A stretch of 64,000 bases of DNA from Apostichopus japonicus (lineage: Eukaryota; Echinodermata; Holothuroidea; Aspidochirotida; Stichopodidae). The stretch spans positions 4,895,501 through 4,959,500 of the forward strand of contig NC_092563.1 of the NCBI RefSeq assembly GCF_037975245.1, given 5' to 3'. Each line of letters starts with the position of its first letter. The stretch's first letter is position 1. The notes beneath the pieces are model-generated. The model did no database searches. It had not been told where the DNA came from and saw only the letters and a program-made list of their open reading frames with translations. Below are positions 35,345 to 47,358 of the stretch, in pieces. A program made the position numbers and the translations under genes.

Positions 35345-35727
35345 AACAATCAATCAATCAGAAGACATTTATATAGCGCCAAAGTCAACATAAATTGTTC
35401 AAAGGCGCTATTAGCCTTGGTCATTGGTAACTTGTCACACCCACACACCAAAGTGTGCGCAATTCAATCAATCTCTCCAGGGGCACCACAGTGCACCACA
35501 ACCACGTGTCCCCCGGGGGACTTCCCATAGGGTGCAGCCAGAAACCGGCGCACGCAACTATATTTACAAGTTACCTCGCAAGTCCCCATTTATACACCTG
35601 GGTGAAGTGAGGCAATGGAGATAAAGTGCCTTGCCCAAGGACACAATGCAATGATCTGGCCAGGGCTCGAACCTGTAATCCTTAGATCACCAGTCCACTG
35701 CCTTAACCACTTGACCACAACGCCCTC
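35345..35727 (-). mobile_element. Full-length tRNA-derived SINE with ATTG tail
   Basis: Minus strand. The tRNA head has an A box (TGGTCAAGTGGTTAAGG, 35717-35701) and a B box (GGTTCGAGCCC, 35673-35663). A body with CCTTGGGCAAGGCACTTTAT and CCCAGGTGTATAAATGGG follows, and the 3' end has GGCGCTATATAAATGTCTTC and a (GATT)n tail, of the kind recognised by a LINE. A second member is at 62268-62912. No clear target-site duplication seen. Confidence 0.85.
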
Positions 35728-37017
35728 CAAATAATGCAAATGTTGCATTGTCTTCAAGCATAACCACAGGCCAGGGGCGGACTGGGTCTTAAAACCGGCC
35801 CGGGCATTTTTCACCAAGACATGCCCATTATTCATTGATTGTTACTTATATAGTGATCGCCCTCCAGTTTTGAGATATTTTTGAAGTTAAGGAATGCCTA
35901 GATGCAAAAAAATGGAAACAAACCTATACAAAATCTATTAGCACGAACAGGTTGCCAATAGCACGTTCTTTTGTTACGAACTAACAGACTAACTAACATG
36001 GTGATTTCATGAGCTGATTCCCACAGTTAAAAATATATTTCTACACAGCCCGGCTGTATTATATTAACTACTGTGAAAATGGGCTGTAATTTTTACCAGG
36101 CTCCCCAGCCCACCGGCCCACCAAGCATTGCCCAAATACCTGTGTGGCCAGTCTGCCACTGCCACAGGGTAATACGTAGCTACTCACTAAATTTACCAGT
36201 TTTGTCAATATATCATTTTCGGGGTAACTTGAAAACTCCCCCAAAAAATAACAGCACTGTTGTCCAGATAAATTTAAACACACCAAACTCAACCATTTGA
36301 AAATTGCTATTGTTAAGATGACAAGTTGGTGTACCTTGACAAATATCACTTCACAACATGTTATCAACTTACATGTAACACACCTTCTCCACAATTGCTT
36401 AAAATGTCACGTCCCTTCAGAAAAACTGTAAGTGACACTAAACTTGATAAAATCAAAATTAAAGCCCCCCCCCTAACTGCGACTTTCTCGTCCGAATAAT
36501 GGTATTGAAACTTGAGCAGTTGGATAAATTGAAGTCCTTTGGGTCATTCATTTGGTCACCCCCTGAGTAGCTTCTTCAGAGTAGAATTTTTTTTTTTAAA
36601 GTTTATGTAATGTTTAATCTCCTAGAAGTCGCAATCTTTGAAGTTTAGCTCACCACACACATCCAGTCATCATTGTTCTGTTCACAAATTCCAAAATATC
36701 ACCAAAGTTTGGAATATTCCTAACTTAATCAAATGAAACGCTATGAGGAAGTGGTTTTGACCTAACCTAAAAGTGCAGAAAACATTCCAGCATTTAATGC
36801 ATGTAAAATCAACTTCAGCAGCTGGAATATGCCTTTAAGCATTTTTGTGGAGAGCTGCAAGATGGAAGCAAACTCATCTCATAAAGCTGATTTAATGGCA
36901 CGATTTCAACACGTAACCTGACTGATATTAAACTAGTCGCCATGGTAACGTTCATTTATCAAATAGCTATATAAACTTCCCACTCCTGCAGGATTAAGTC
37001 ATCCTCTAAAATCCAGT

Positions 37018-37023
37018 TTTATT
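37018..37023 (-). terminator. TMEM70: Poly(A) signal of TMEM70
   Basis: AATAAA on the minus strand, 20 nt past the stop codon, predicting a very short 3' UTR. Confidence 0.6.
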
Positions 37024-37043
37024 CATCTCTGTCACTGAAAATT

Positions 37044-37622
37044 TCAGTCTTCATCATCTTTCATATTTTTCATCATCTTTTCAAGTTCCTCTTGACTAAT
37101 CTCATCTTGTCCCATGAGTTGACTGAATTGATTGGGATCAAAAAATCCTCTGGGATCAACCAGAAAAGGTCGCCCGTTTGCGACAAACGTGGTGAAGACG
37201 TTTCTCACGGAAGGGATGGCAACGTCCGTGGCTTTAAATTTGTGTGTCTTCTCTCTGAGAATGAAAGTCATGGTCTTGGCGACGTACCCGTCTCCTCTTC
37301 CGTCGAGGTACAACCGTGTGACGTAGCTCCTGGAGAACCAGTGTAAGAGGATTGGAGTAGCTATCATCACTGTAGCAAACGACAGCCCGATTGTGGTCAT
37401 GACGCCAGAATCACCAAACCGCAGGAGGAGGGGTACCAAAGTTCCACTCATGATGGTCGTACTTAGAGAGAAAAACTTCACGCCTCTCACGACAGAAGTT
37501 AAAGGTCCACTATAAATTAGTTTTGTCGATGATTCTGCAGAAGTTGAATATGCTCTCCCTTGTTGTGCCCTGCGGTCTCTTCCTCGATGGACTGTATTTC
37601 CAGTAGCAGTGCATCCACAAAT
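37044..37622 (-). CDS. TMEM70: TMEM70 exon 2
   Basis: Begins after a strong acceptor (CCTTTCCCATTTCAACAG) with ATT TGT GGA. It carries residues 65-256 and the TGA at 37046-37044. The open frame extends upstream through the acceptor, but those extra 27 residues are intron. Confidence 0.93.
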   Translation of the reverse strand: MCGCTATGNTVHRGRDRRAQQGRAYSTSAESSTKLIYSGPLTSVVRGVKFFSLSTTIMSGTLVPLLLRFGDSGVMTTIGLSFATVMIATPILLHWFSRSYVTRLYLDGRGDGYVAKTMTFILREKTHKFKATDVAIPSVRNVFTTFVANGRPFLVDPRGFFDPNQFSQLMGQDEISQEELEKMMKNMKDDED

Positions 37623-38981
37623 CTGTTGAAATGGGAAAGGGGGAATAAATGAAAATTTTATAGGCTGATATTTAATTTTCCAGATCTTCAACATACAAAA
37701 CATCTAATAATCTTTTAAAGATCTGTGACACTGGATAACAACAAGGGATTTACCAAACCACTTTCCCCATCCTTGTCAATTGTCATTGACTTAATTCATG
37801 TTGGAACTCCATCATACTTTTTGGATTTTGGATATTCTTGTGTTATGTTCAAGGAAACATGAAACAAGTCACAATTTGGTCTCAATGCTACATCTGCTGA
37901 GAACCAAGGCAGGTTTCCTCTGGATCTTGCCCAAGAAGCTCTTTTCTGGTTCATTCCCGAGACAGGAGAAAGCGTTATCCTATGCAATCAAATTGATGCC
38001 TGCACAAAATAGTGTTATCTAAAATGACAAGTTTGAAGATCAAATTAAAAACTGGAAATGGAAATGGAACCTCTACAACTGAATGAGTTGCTGTTTCATT
38101 CATACCAAGGTTGGAATGGTTATGAATTCTAACATACAAACAAACTAGACAAATAACTCTTTGCATTTGGCTTGAATCCCACAAAAAGAGCATCAAATAT
38201 GAAAGCCACAGTTGACCAGAAGGATGGGCTGTCAAAGGTTAGCTTTAGTCAGTCAGTGTATCTATCTTTTTGTTGAATTATGTTAATAGACACCTATGAA
38301 GTAGTGTTAGGTTCAATACCAGTTTAAGGAGCAGCATTACAAAGGCACCCATAGGTTATACGCAGCTGTATACTGACCAATACCAATGGCTTATAAATGC
38401 TCAAAAGCTGCTTTCAATTCCAAGGTCTCCCTATATTATGTGTTAATCTGCTGGCAACACCCCCCCCCCCTCCCCCTTTTCTTTTGTGAAAGGCAGGTTG
38501 ACAGGTCTGTAAAACAGAACTGTGGCAAGAGAAAGGGGTTTATGCTGACGATTTAGAGTGTTCTGTTGCATGAGTGAGTTCCTAGGCCTAACTTTGGTAC
38601 TTTAAATGGGGCATACCTTCTGCTATATAATATCAAACAAATTTAGGCCCTATTATTAAGTATAAGTTGGACTAGGCCTACAACATTCTTGCCAGTACCT
38701 GTGGCCAGTACCACTTAACTTCAGTTCTGTGTAAGGTGATAAAGGTTTTATAACCTTAGTAAGACCTACGTTCAGGAATGAATACGTACCTGTGGATACG
38801 AAAAATATGACTTGACGGATCCAAAGAGTATTGCTGTTCTGTTGAGACCCTCTGCAGTATTACTAGGCCTACATATCGTAATGCCCAACGTTCTACCATT
38901 GGTGCCTATTCTGCGATTGTTCGCAAACCATGGTAAGTTTACACAGTTCTTGTTTAGTCTTTGCATAAGTTTTGTTGCCAT
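37044..38981 (-). CDS. TMEM70: TMEM70, mitochondrial inner-membrane assembly factor, complete, 2 exons
   Basis: TMEM70 helps assemble ATP synthase (c-ring) and complex I in the mitochondrial inner membrane. Two exons join in phase 0 to 256 residues, close to the usual length of about 260. Residues 1-64 are basic and nearly free of acids, as in a mitochondrial presequence. The conserved block starts at YSGPL (101-105), followed by KFFSLSTT and two hydrophobic helices (about 115-134 and 139-160), then LLHWFSRSYVTRLYLD and VRNVFTTFVANGRPFLVDP, and an acidic tail. An in-frame TAA ten codons upstream and the context ACAATGG support the chosen start. The gene runs opposite to NETO. I see nothing broken in it. 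Confidence 0.94.
37623..38789. other. TMEM70 intron
   Basis: 1.17 kb, with C-runs at 38460 and several TAGGCCTA sites near its 5' end. Nothing else recognised. Confidence 0.7.
38790..38981 (-). CDS. TMEM70: TMEM70 exon 1
   Basis: Starts MATKLMQRLNKN and ends at YFSYPQ before the donor GTACGT. 64 codons with many Arg/Lys/Asn and a single Glu, fitting a mitochondrial targeting sequence. Confidence 0.88.
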
Positions 38982-41900
38982 TGTCTTGAGCTCGCTTGGA
39001 AAGCGGGATTAGGTTGGGTGAAAACAAGATGTGACGAAATGTACCAAGAGAACAAATCACCAGCGGTTCTTCAACGTTCAACCATTTATCGTGAAGCCTT
39101 TTTCGTACAGATAGTAAAGTTCATGTCATGGGGCTAATAATATACTGTACAATACGGCGATGGAGCTATGCAACAACGATAGTTAATGTCTCGCATATCT
39201 GGTACATTCACGTGTAGCAAGGAGAAACGTATAGAAGTTTATCAACACCCCTCACTCTAGCAAAGTTTAGGGCTTTGTGAATAAGTATGTGCCGCACAAA
39301 TTCTCAGATAATATGTGGTCAAACTTTTGTACTAAATATGTGCAACGACAGGGAACGATACCGAGCCTGCTCCGATGGAATATTGTCCAGTTTATCTTTT
39401 CAGTAGCGTAAACAGAATTTCAAAAGTACAGTTATGGGGAGTGGGTGGGGATGGACAAATTCTAAATTTCCTCCGACTGATAAAGGTCGAATTATGAACC
39501 TTTATGGAAGAGCAAGAGGCGAATCAAGGACTGTATAAATCAGGACACGGTTATCATGGGGTCGTTGAAGCCGGTTCCAAATGCGACGCCTTTTCCCAGA
39601 ATAAAATAAAAGTTAAGACGTCCAATGGCGCATGGTGAGGTTATTTAGGCCATAAATAGTAAACTATAACTTTTGAGCCGACTCCCATGAAGGGTAATCC
39701 GGGGTGGTTCACCCAGAAATAAATAAAATTGTATACGTAAAGTGGTGCATTCTGGGGGATACAAGATCTACACGCAAGGCTGTGCTAATAACTACTCTTC
39801 ATGTTTGTATGTGGGATGGGGGGGGGGGGGGTAGGGTTCCCCCTGTATCCGCGCCAGGGAGTAAGGACAAAAACAAATTCGTGAAGGGTCTTTGTAGAAA
39901 ATTAAACAGTAGCCCATATATGAAAGGACGGTTGGAAATATGGGCGAAGGTTTAGCATTGGTCTGTGTAGGATAAAAATGTTTTTCTTTTGAGCTGTTTG
40001 AGGCGGATTTTCTGTCCCTTCATACGCTTTTTTTTATTTAAAGAATCTTAGATATTGACAGAGGGTTGCTCACCAACAGATACCTGTGCGTTAGAACAGT
40101 TTCTTATTATGTTTCGATAGTCAGGATAAATACGAAAATCCATTGGAGGCTAGGTTTTTGTTGTTTCCGTTTCCTATAAGCCGACACTGATTTCAGTACA
40201 CCGTTACATCACAGCCAACTGCGCATGTGCATCTCGTGTCAAGTGAAACAACCAAACGTGCGGTCCAGGCTGTACAATAGTGTTGACAGAGAATCAACAT
40301 GTAGACAACCAGCAACAGAAGATTGACTTTGTATATTACTTTCTTACTTTGCGCAGGAATGTGTAGTCTGAATTACAAATATCAAGAGATGCTGCACTGT
40401 ATAACAGGGTTTTTGTCATATCTTCCCCCCCCCCCCCCCCAGCCACCTCCATAATGCATGGCAGCTCTTCTAGGGCAGATAGTTTGGCGAATCCTTAAAG
40501 AGTCAATCTTTTCCATTCATTTAATATCATAGCTAGTTCAGACGAACTCCAAGAAAGAAACAAAACAGAATCATCACAATTAAACTGATATATTTGAATG
40601 CAATATACCTTGTTAGCACTTTAGGAAGAACTTAATAAGACAAAAATATGTAGGAGGAAGCATATACATAATAAAACTACCTCTACTCAGTTGACCTTAA
40701 AGCCTCAACTAAATTGCAACAAAAAAGCCTCCAATTGAAAAAGGATGAAAAAGTTAAACCCGATGTATTATATTATATATACAAGCAAGTCAAAGATCTT
40801 AGAAATGTAATTTAATCGATTCCGTAACATCGAACGTGACGGCTACTCCTATGATGTTGTCACTTGGCTAATTAACTGACCCAGGGTTGCTCCATACCAT
40901 GGGTGTGTGTCCAGGTATTTAGGACAACATGTATACATCCCTGCAGTTTTCATGAAATAGCGATTGATCAGTGATGTATGTACGTTACTTATACCCAACT
41001 GAACAGGCTGGTACACCAAAACCTGAGAAGGATCGAACATCATTTGTCAATCTCAACACAAGAACGTTCTCGCTGGTGCATTCCTTACAAAATTTGGCGG
41101 TGCCATATTTGTTGACGGACGACTAGCAGAAATAAATTTGCTAACCTGCTCAATGAGAAAGCAGGATTCTACTCAACGGGATGTAGTAGCTCAGATTGAA
41201 GTAGTGTTTAATACCACGTGGGCAGTTGCAAAAATAAAATGTTGACATAATACATGCAGTCCCTTTTGAATAATTATGAAAGAAGTTTTGTTGTTGTGAA
41301 AAGCAGAGCAACATTTCAAACAACAGTCATATGTTATAATACAAGATGAGAAAAAGTAAGCAAAAAGACACAAGTTAAATGTATATCAAAACAGTAGCAC
41401 TACTATTTGTCCCTTAGTTATAAACCTAGAAATGTACAAACATAAACAGCACTCGATGACATATATACTGCATAAATTAAGAACGATGCACACAAAACAG
41501 TAAAGAGAAGAACACCTTGTCACTATGGTTACATGGCAAGACAGCTTTCATTGGGTGCATACAGTGTGAACTGGAATCCGGAAGATTAGTGATAGTTTTC
41601 ACCATTTAGAATAATAATATGACAAGAGCTTGCAAGCTTCAAGTTGTATTCAATTTGTCACAAACTGGGAGGGGGGGGGGACCAGTAAAGAAAAAATGAG
41701 GAATACCAGTGACCATAATGTGCTTCTTATTCTAACCAAACATGATCACCACTCGGGAACAAATGGAATTGGGCATTAAATTTAACAGTTTGAGAATTAA
41801 AATGATAAATATCATAAATATCATTCGAGTGAGCACAGAACAGTCATCTTCTTCCAAACTGTGAGTTAGCAAAATTATAGTAAATGCATCAAATCTTTCA

Positions 41901-43249
41901 GATGGAAGATGGACATGAGAGGTATCGAATTATTTGTCCATGGTAAGAAATACATATAATTCGAGAGAGCACAGAACAGTCACTTCTCCCAAACTGTATT
42001 AGAGTGGCATATATTGTTTTAGAGTGACATAAAATGGTGCAAACCAATGCAAAACCGCATCTTTCAAAACCATCGTTTTCAACTAAGATGAGCCATAAAA
42101 AACATGACACACACCCTGATGGATGATTTACTGATTCCATCAATAGAAACTGACTCAAAGTGCATATTCCAAATCAGTGTTAAAGATTTAAAAAAAAAAT
42201 GCATGTTATAGTTAAAGGAATAAATAATGACTTAAAGGTGGGTTTTAAGACACCACCAAGTCTTAGATACTGTATATACAAGAAGAAGTCTGTTGATCTG
42301 CTTCAGCCGTCACAGAGGGAAAGAAAGATATACAGACAGACAGATACATTGATATTAACATTCAGATATAGGAATGTATCACCAAATGAACTTAGATAAC
42401 TACAGAAAATGTTGCCAGATAGCAAAATAAAAATACAATTATAATTATAGAAAAATCATCACTCCTTTCACCAAAGAAACATTATAATCTTAAAACACTT
42501 ATTGATTTCAGATTGAGACATTTCAGGAAAACATCAAATACTAACCTTCCACTTTAAAAGCTATAATATAAAAGGATGTCTGGAAAGACAAAAAAATTAA
42601 TCACTTGATAATAATAATTCTGTCAAGAGTTAAACATGATAGTAAATGAACCCTGTTTTCCTAGTTTTGCAGATTGCTTTCTTTTTTTTCCTTTTTTCTT
42701 TTCTAACTTAAAAGTTTTCATCATAGATTCCTCCATTTAATGTACGAAAGTAAAACCATAAGAAAATCTCAGAATTGAAACTAGTTTAAAATAAAAGACT
42801 GCATGGCCATCAAGAAGTACCCAGATTGACCAAGATGTATCACCAGCTTATCATATCCTTTAAGCTTCCCTTTCAAACCGTCTATTTTCCCAAAATCTTT
42901 TAGCAGAACCATTAATTAACTTATGCATGCCTTCTAAATATAACAGAAAAGAATACAGTGACAACATATATAGATAATAATTATTTTACATAAATATTAT
43001 TATATAAACAGTCATAGAACAAAGGCATTTGCTGTTCTTTACAAAAAAGATTTCTTTCCACAATATGCTTGCTATGTGAGTTTATGAACAGTCACTTCTT
43101 CTAAGATTTAAAATATTTCTCTTTTTTGCTTCTCTTGTCCTAGACCTGTTCATTGAAACCATCAGCTACAAATGATCATTGCGATCTCACATACAAAGTT
43201 TGCAGAGATCCTAAGTTCATGTTCACTGCTTGTCAGAGAACAGGATGAC

Positions 43250-43253
<4 letters not shown>

Positions 43254-43291
<38 letters not shown>

Positions 43292-43459
43292 TACACACAC
43301 AGACATATATATACCGGTTTCGAACCTCTGGATATACAATAAGCGTCCATAGCCTAGTGGTTAGGGTGTCCGCATATAAAGCGGGAGGCCCGGGTTCGAA
43401 TGCCGGTGGAGGCTGGAAGTTTTTTCACTGTTCTGGATTTTCCATCTCACTACGATTTC

Positions 43460-43500
<41 letters not shown>
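43254..43500. repeat. TA tracts on both sides of a SINE
   Basis: TA runs at 43254-43288 and 43464-43500 bracket the second tRNA-derived SINE, as at 17.2 kb. Confidence 0.9.
43313..43459 (+). mobile_element. tRNA-derived SINE, second copy
   Basis: A box GCCTAGTGGTTAGGGTG at 43352-43368, B box GGGTTCGAATGCCGG at 43392-43406. The same start (ACCGGTTTCGAACCTCTGGA) and the same tail (TTTTTTCACTGTTCTGGATT) as the 17.2-kb copy, at roughly 85-90 percent by eye. Confidence 0.8.
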
Positions 43501-43502
<2 letters not shown>

Positions 43503-44367
43503 CATATTCATATATACACACATATATATATATACACACACATATATGTATATGCATCAGTTTCATATCTAAGGCACTAGAAGATAGGATGACCCTATCA
43601 AAATTCCTAAACATTCCAGCAACATCTCCTGTTCACTTCAATGTTCTCTTCACTCTCTTTACACAAAGGTAAATTAAAAATACATTTTAAACATTTTTAA
43701 ACAAATGTTCAACATTTGACTTGAAAAATTTCTGCAGTGAACATCTGGAGTTTTGTCAAAAGTGCCCATCAAGTCCAAATTAGTAAACCAGAGGGGAAAA
43801 CCCCTCCCAGCAAATATTTTAAAAACAGGACACATGCAGCACAAGAGTAGTTGGCCCTAGCTGGGCTTCATACTGCATGTACCTCAGCCGACCTCAGACA
43901 GCAAGGAGGTTCTACTACATACTGTATGGTGTAAGTTTCACATCGTCATGAAACAAGACGTAAGCCTCACCATTCATTCAACCAATCGTGACGTTCCAAA
44001 CGATCTGTTTTTCTTTCTGTCGTATATTACAAAACAATCACAGAATCGTGCCTGCACAGGTGACAAATTTTCGCTATGACTCTGTGCAAGGATTCAACTG
44101 TATTAAGCCTAAGGGTTGCGTCGTAAAATACAAATCCCGGGCATGCTGCCTTATGTACTGTTACAAAATGGAAAGATCAACATTTAATACAGCTGCTCGC
44201 GTGTGCGTCCTATAACTGTTTTGGTCTGACCTTTTTTGTCCAGACACCAATGTTCCTGTGTGATTTTTTTTTTTCATTTCCCCGATCTCAGCAAATGGGG
44301 ACAAATTTTGTCAAGAAAGTAGTACATACACATGATTGTGTGATTTTTTTCTACACGATAGTACCAA

Positions 44368-44657
44368 AACCAGTTCTATGAGTTAGTTACCGGTTACTTC
44401 TTGTTTATAACCAGTTCTATGAGTTAGTTACCGGTTACTTGTTTAAAACCAGTTCTATGAGTTAGTTACCGGTTACTTCTTGTTTATTACCAGTTCTATG
44501 AGTAAGTTACCGGTTACTTCTTGTTTCAAACCAGTTCTATGAGTTACAGTAGTTACCGGTTACTTCTTGTTTATAACCAGTTCTATGAGTTAGTTACCGG
44601 TTACTTCTTGTTTATAACCAGTTCTATGAGTTAGTTACCGTTTACTTCTTGTTTATA
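44368..44657. repeat. 40-bp minisatellite, 7 copies
   Basis: Units of ACCAGTTCTATGAGTTAGTT followed by ACCGGTTACTTCTTGTTTAT, with small indels between units. Confidence 0.95.
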
Positions 44658-44807
44658 TATGGAATTCATTATGAGGCTTTAAGAGAAGCGATGAAGATAA
44701 ATTTAGACGGTATTCCAACAAGGTTCTTGATTTGTAGGTTTAAGAAGGGACTTTAATATCATCTCTTACACTTACATATTTATGTATATAGTGCATGTAT
44801 ATGTACC

Positions 44808-45175
44808 ATGGAATGAATGAGAATATTAAATGAATCAAAATTAACATCAAATATTTACGAATGTTCTTTACTTCTTCGTCACTACCTGCAATTTTCACAT
44901 TCAATTAAGAGACAAATATATCAAAATTGATTTCCAAATAATGAAATATTTATCTGTATGATCAAGTTTATTTATTTATTTTGTTTGTCATTCCAGATAT
45001 ACCAATGTTGTGAACTTATTCAGTATATAGTCCCGGACATGTAATGAACCATGGAATGAAAGAAAATTTAATGAACCAAAGTATCATCAAATATTTATGA
45101 ATGTTCTTTGTTTGGTCGTTATATCCAGTTATAAAATTACCTTGTTTGGAGGTTATAAAAAACAAATACATCAAA
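44808..45175. repeat. Old tandem duplication, 240-bp offset
   Basis: CATGGAATGAATGAGAA to AATATTTACGAATGTTCTTT (44808 on) recurs as CATGGAATGAAAGAAAA to AATATTTATGAATGTTCTTT (45048 on), followed by a weaker match around ACAAATATATCAAA. Clearly diverged. Confidence 0.75.
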
Positions 45176-46178
45176 CACTGAAATTATTTTGGCACATGAT
45201 ATTACATGATTCGACAAACAGACCTTAAATGAACACGCAATTTCAATCTCAACAAATTAATACCGGAAATTAATAAGCTACTACCATTACAAAAAAAAAA
45301 CCTTGGCCGCCTGTTAATGAAATTTAAATATATCGTTACACATTTGTTGGTTTACCCTGTCATTTTTGAAGCTAATTATTTCTATGAAATAAATTGATAT
45401 ATAAAAAAAGGTTATGTTTACTTTAAACTTTCATTTCATTTTGTTTATTAATCGCCTAATTAAGCATTGCATTGAACGATTTGTACACATATTTTGAGCT
45501 GTTTTAATGGCAATGGTATAAAAAATGTCATAAAATCGAAATAAAATACAATTTATATAAAATTCCAGAACGAACTGATGACCATGTATTTCTCAATAAA
45601 AACAACTACAACACAATGATAACGATAATTCTTTTTCAAGACATTGTCGTGACTATAGATGTCATTATTGAGTCTTACTTTCTAGAAATTAAGACATTTC
45701 TTTATTAAACTGAATTAAAGATATTTATTTATCTTTGTGCTACTCAAGACCTCCTGCTTTACTTTATGATGAAAAAGTTAGCTTTTGAACTTATATTATG
45801 ATCATGCAGAAATTGAAAAAATGAATCCTTTAAAAATTGTACGACAGCTTATGAGCTTTTAGGCCTGGGACCCTGGATCCTTCACCAGGACTGAGCCACA
45901 ACCCACCTGCACTCAGAATTGATGCCCAGAATGCAGTCAAGTTTGCTTCGACTACGGGCATGTTCATTGAGAATATTATCAATCTCTGTCGGTTAGCTCT
46001 GAAAGCGCAATCGATTAATTTTCCGACATCTGGAAAAATCCTGCAACCCTACTAACAATTGTCGGTCACACCCCACCATCTGTGGACCGTGGCTTTAGAA
46101 AGTGGTTATCCTTAATAGCTGAATTGCTCAATTAAAGCACCCTTTGCTGCAGGGCACTTCTTGAGTTGTAAATGGCAC

Positions 46179-46184
46179 TTTATT
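46179..46184 (-). terminator. Candidate SLC7 poly(A) signal
   Basis: AATAAA on the minus strand about 1.1 kb past the SLC7 stop; the first such hexamer I find. Weak support. Confidence 0.3.
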
Positions 46185-47293
46185 CTCTCCAAATTTAAAA
46201 CGAAGAAGAAAAAGAAAAGGTTCCCTTTAATAAACGCTATGACTGTATGTTGAACGATATTCATCCATTTAATTGGCACTTCTTCATTTACGATTGTACG
46301 GATAATTGCTCTACTGTATGTATGTATGTATGTATGTATGTATGCTTGTATATATGTTTGTATGTATATGTGCATCAATGTATGTATCCCCATCGCATAC
46401 CCTGACCTCAAGCCAGTGGTTTAGACACACCCTAGAACCAAAAATGATATAAGTAAAATTGAATAAACTGACAGGGAAATTAACAACAAATTTAAAAAGG
46501 CCACAGACTAGAACTGGATTCAATCCTGTGACCTAAGGATGAATGAATAAAAAAAAGACTGTCTCAAATTATCGATCCAAACTGACACATGGAAATTATT
46601 TTTAAAAAAAACTTCATTTATGAATTTAAGCCTTAACCCTACTTGTTCCCGATCCACCCTTCACTGGTCACCGGGTATGTTGTAGAGCAGTCTCACTCAG
46701 AGCCGATTCACATCAAAGAGTGTACTGCAGGGTAGAGGACACACGTTGACTTGCACCTATTCACCTGTGGGTGTGGAAATAAACAAGATATTTCACTAAA
46801 TGCTGCATTTTACGGCTTGGTACCTTAAATTGAAAAAGGAGAGGTCGTAAAATTCTACGTTTTTGAAGTAGTTGGCAACTCTTGTCATAACACACACATG
46901 TTACTATTGACAGCTGCACCGGTTGCTCAGTTCATGATAACTTGGAGGAGACGAAATCCCAACAATTATTTTTGGTCTATGTGGTAGAGATTACTGTCAC
47001 AAACAACTTCCCCAAACAACTGAGAACAAAATCTGATTCCATTTTGGGAGATATCCTGTGAGCTTGTCTTCGAGTTTCTGTTAGAATTCCTCTTCGTGTG
47101 ATGTATTTGTACCATCAAGAGACTTCTGTTACCCATTGAAAAAAAACTCACACATGCCACATAGAGAGAAATACTGGAGACTTTTAAAGCAGCCTACAAA
47201 TAGAGAGACACTGTCAGGGATTAAGAGGATTAGAAATGTGGGATTTTCAATCCCGTAAGATCTTACTTCACCATCGGGGACTTCCTAGGCGTT

Positions 47294-47358
47294 TCAATCT
47301 TCTTTGCTGTCTGATATGGCAACCAGAAATAACTTTTGGAAGAAATGAGTAGTTCCTT
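47294..47358 (-). CDS. SLC7 terminal coding exon
   Basis: A strong acceptor (CTCCTTTGTCTCTGCAG) precedes 65 nt encoding the last 21 residues, [21 protein letters not shown], then TGA. QKLFLV and the acidic end match the conserved C-terminal amphipathic segment of the family. The exon completes the split codon left by the previous one. Confidence 0.85.

Larger units (their letters stand above)
30501..37000. other. Intergenic between NETO and TMEM70
   Basis: No exon recognised on either strand. Contains a CCGAG pentamer run at 31386-31413, a TA run at 33309-33354, a 150-bp tandem at 33738-34130 and a SINE at 35345-35727, with several G/C runs. Confidence 0.55.
38982..46178. other. Intergenic between TMEM70 and SLC7 gene
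   Basis: No coding exon recognised. Contains a C16 run at 40425-40440, a TA-bracketed SINE at 43313-43459, a 40-bp minisatellite at 44368-44657 and an old duplication at 44808-45175. TMEM70 promoter elements must lie near 39000, but no clear TATA box or initiator stands out. Confidence 0.55.

Noticed and set aside
40849-41043. Minus-strand open frame of 64 codons
   Set aside because: No family resemblance, no good splice sites at its ends and no neighbouring exon in phase.
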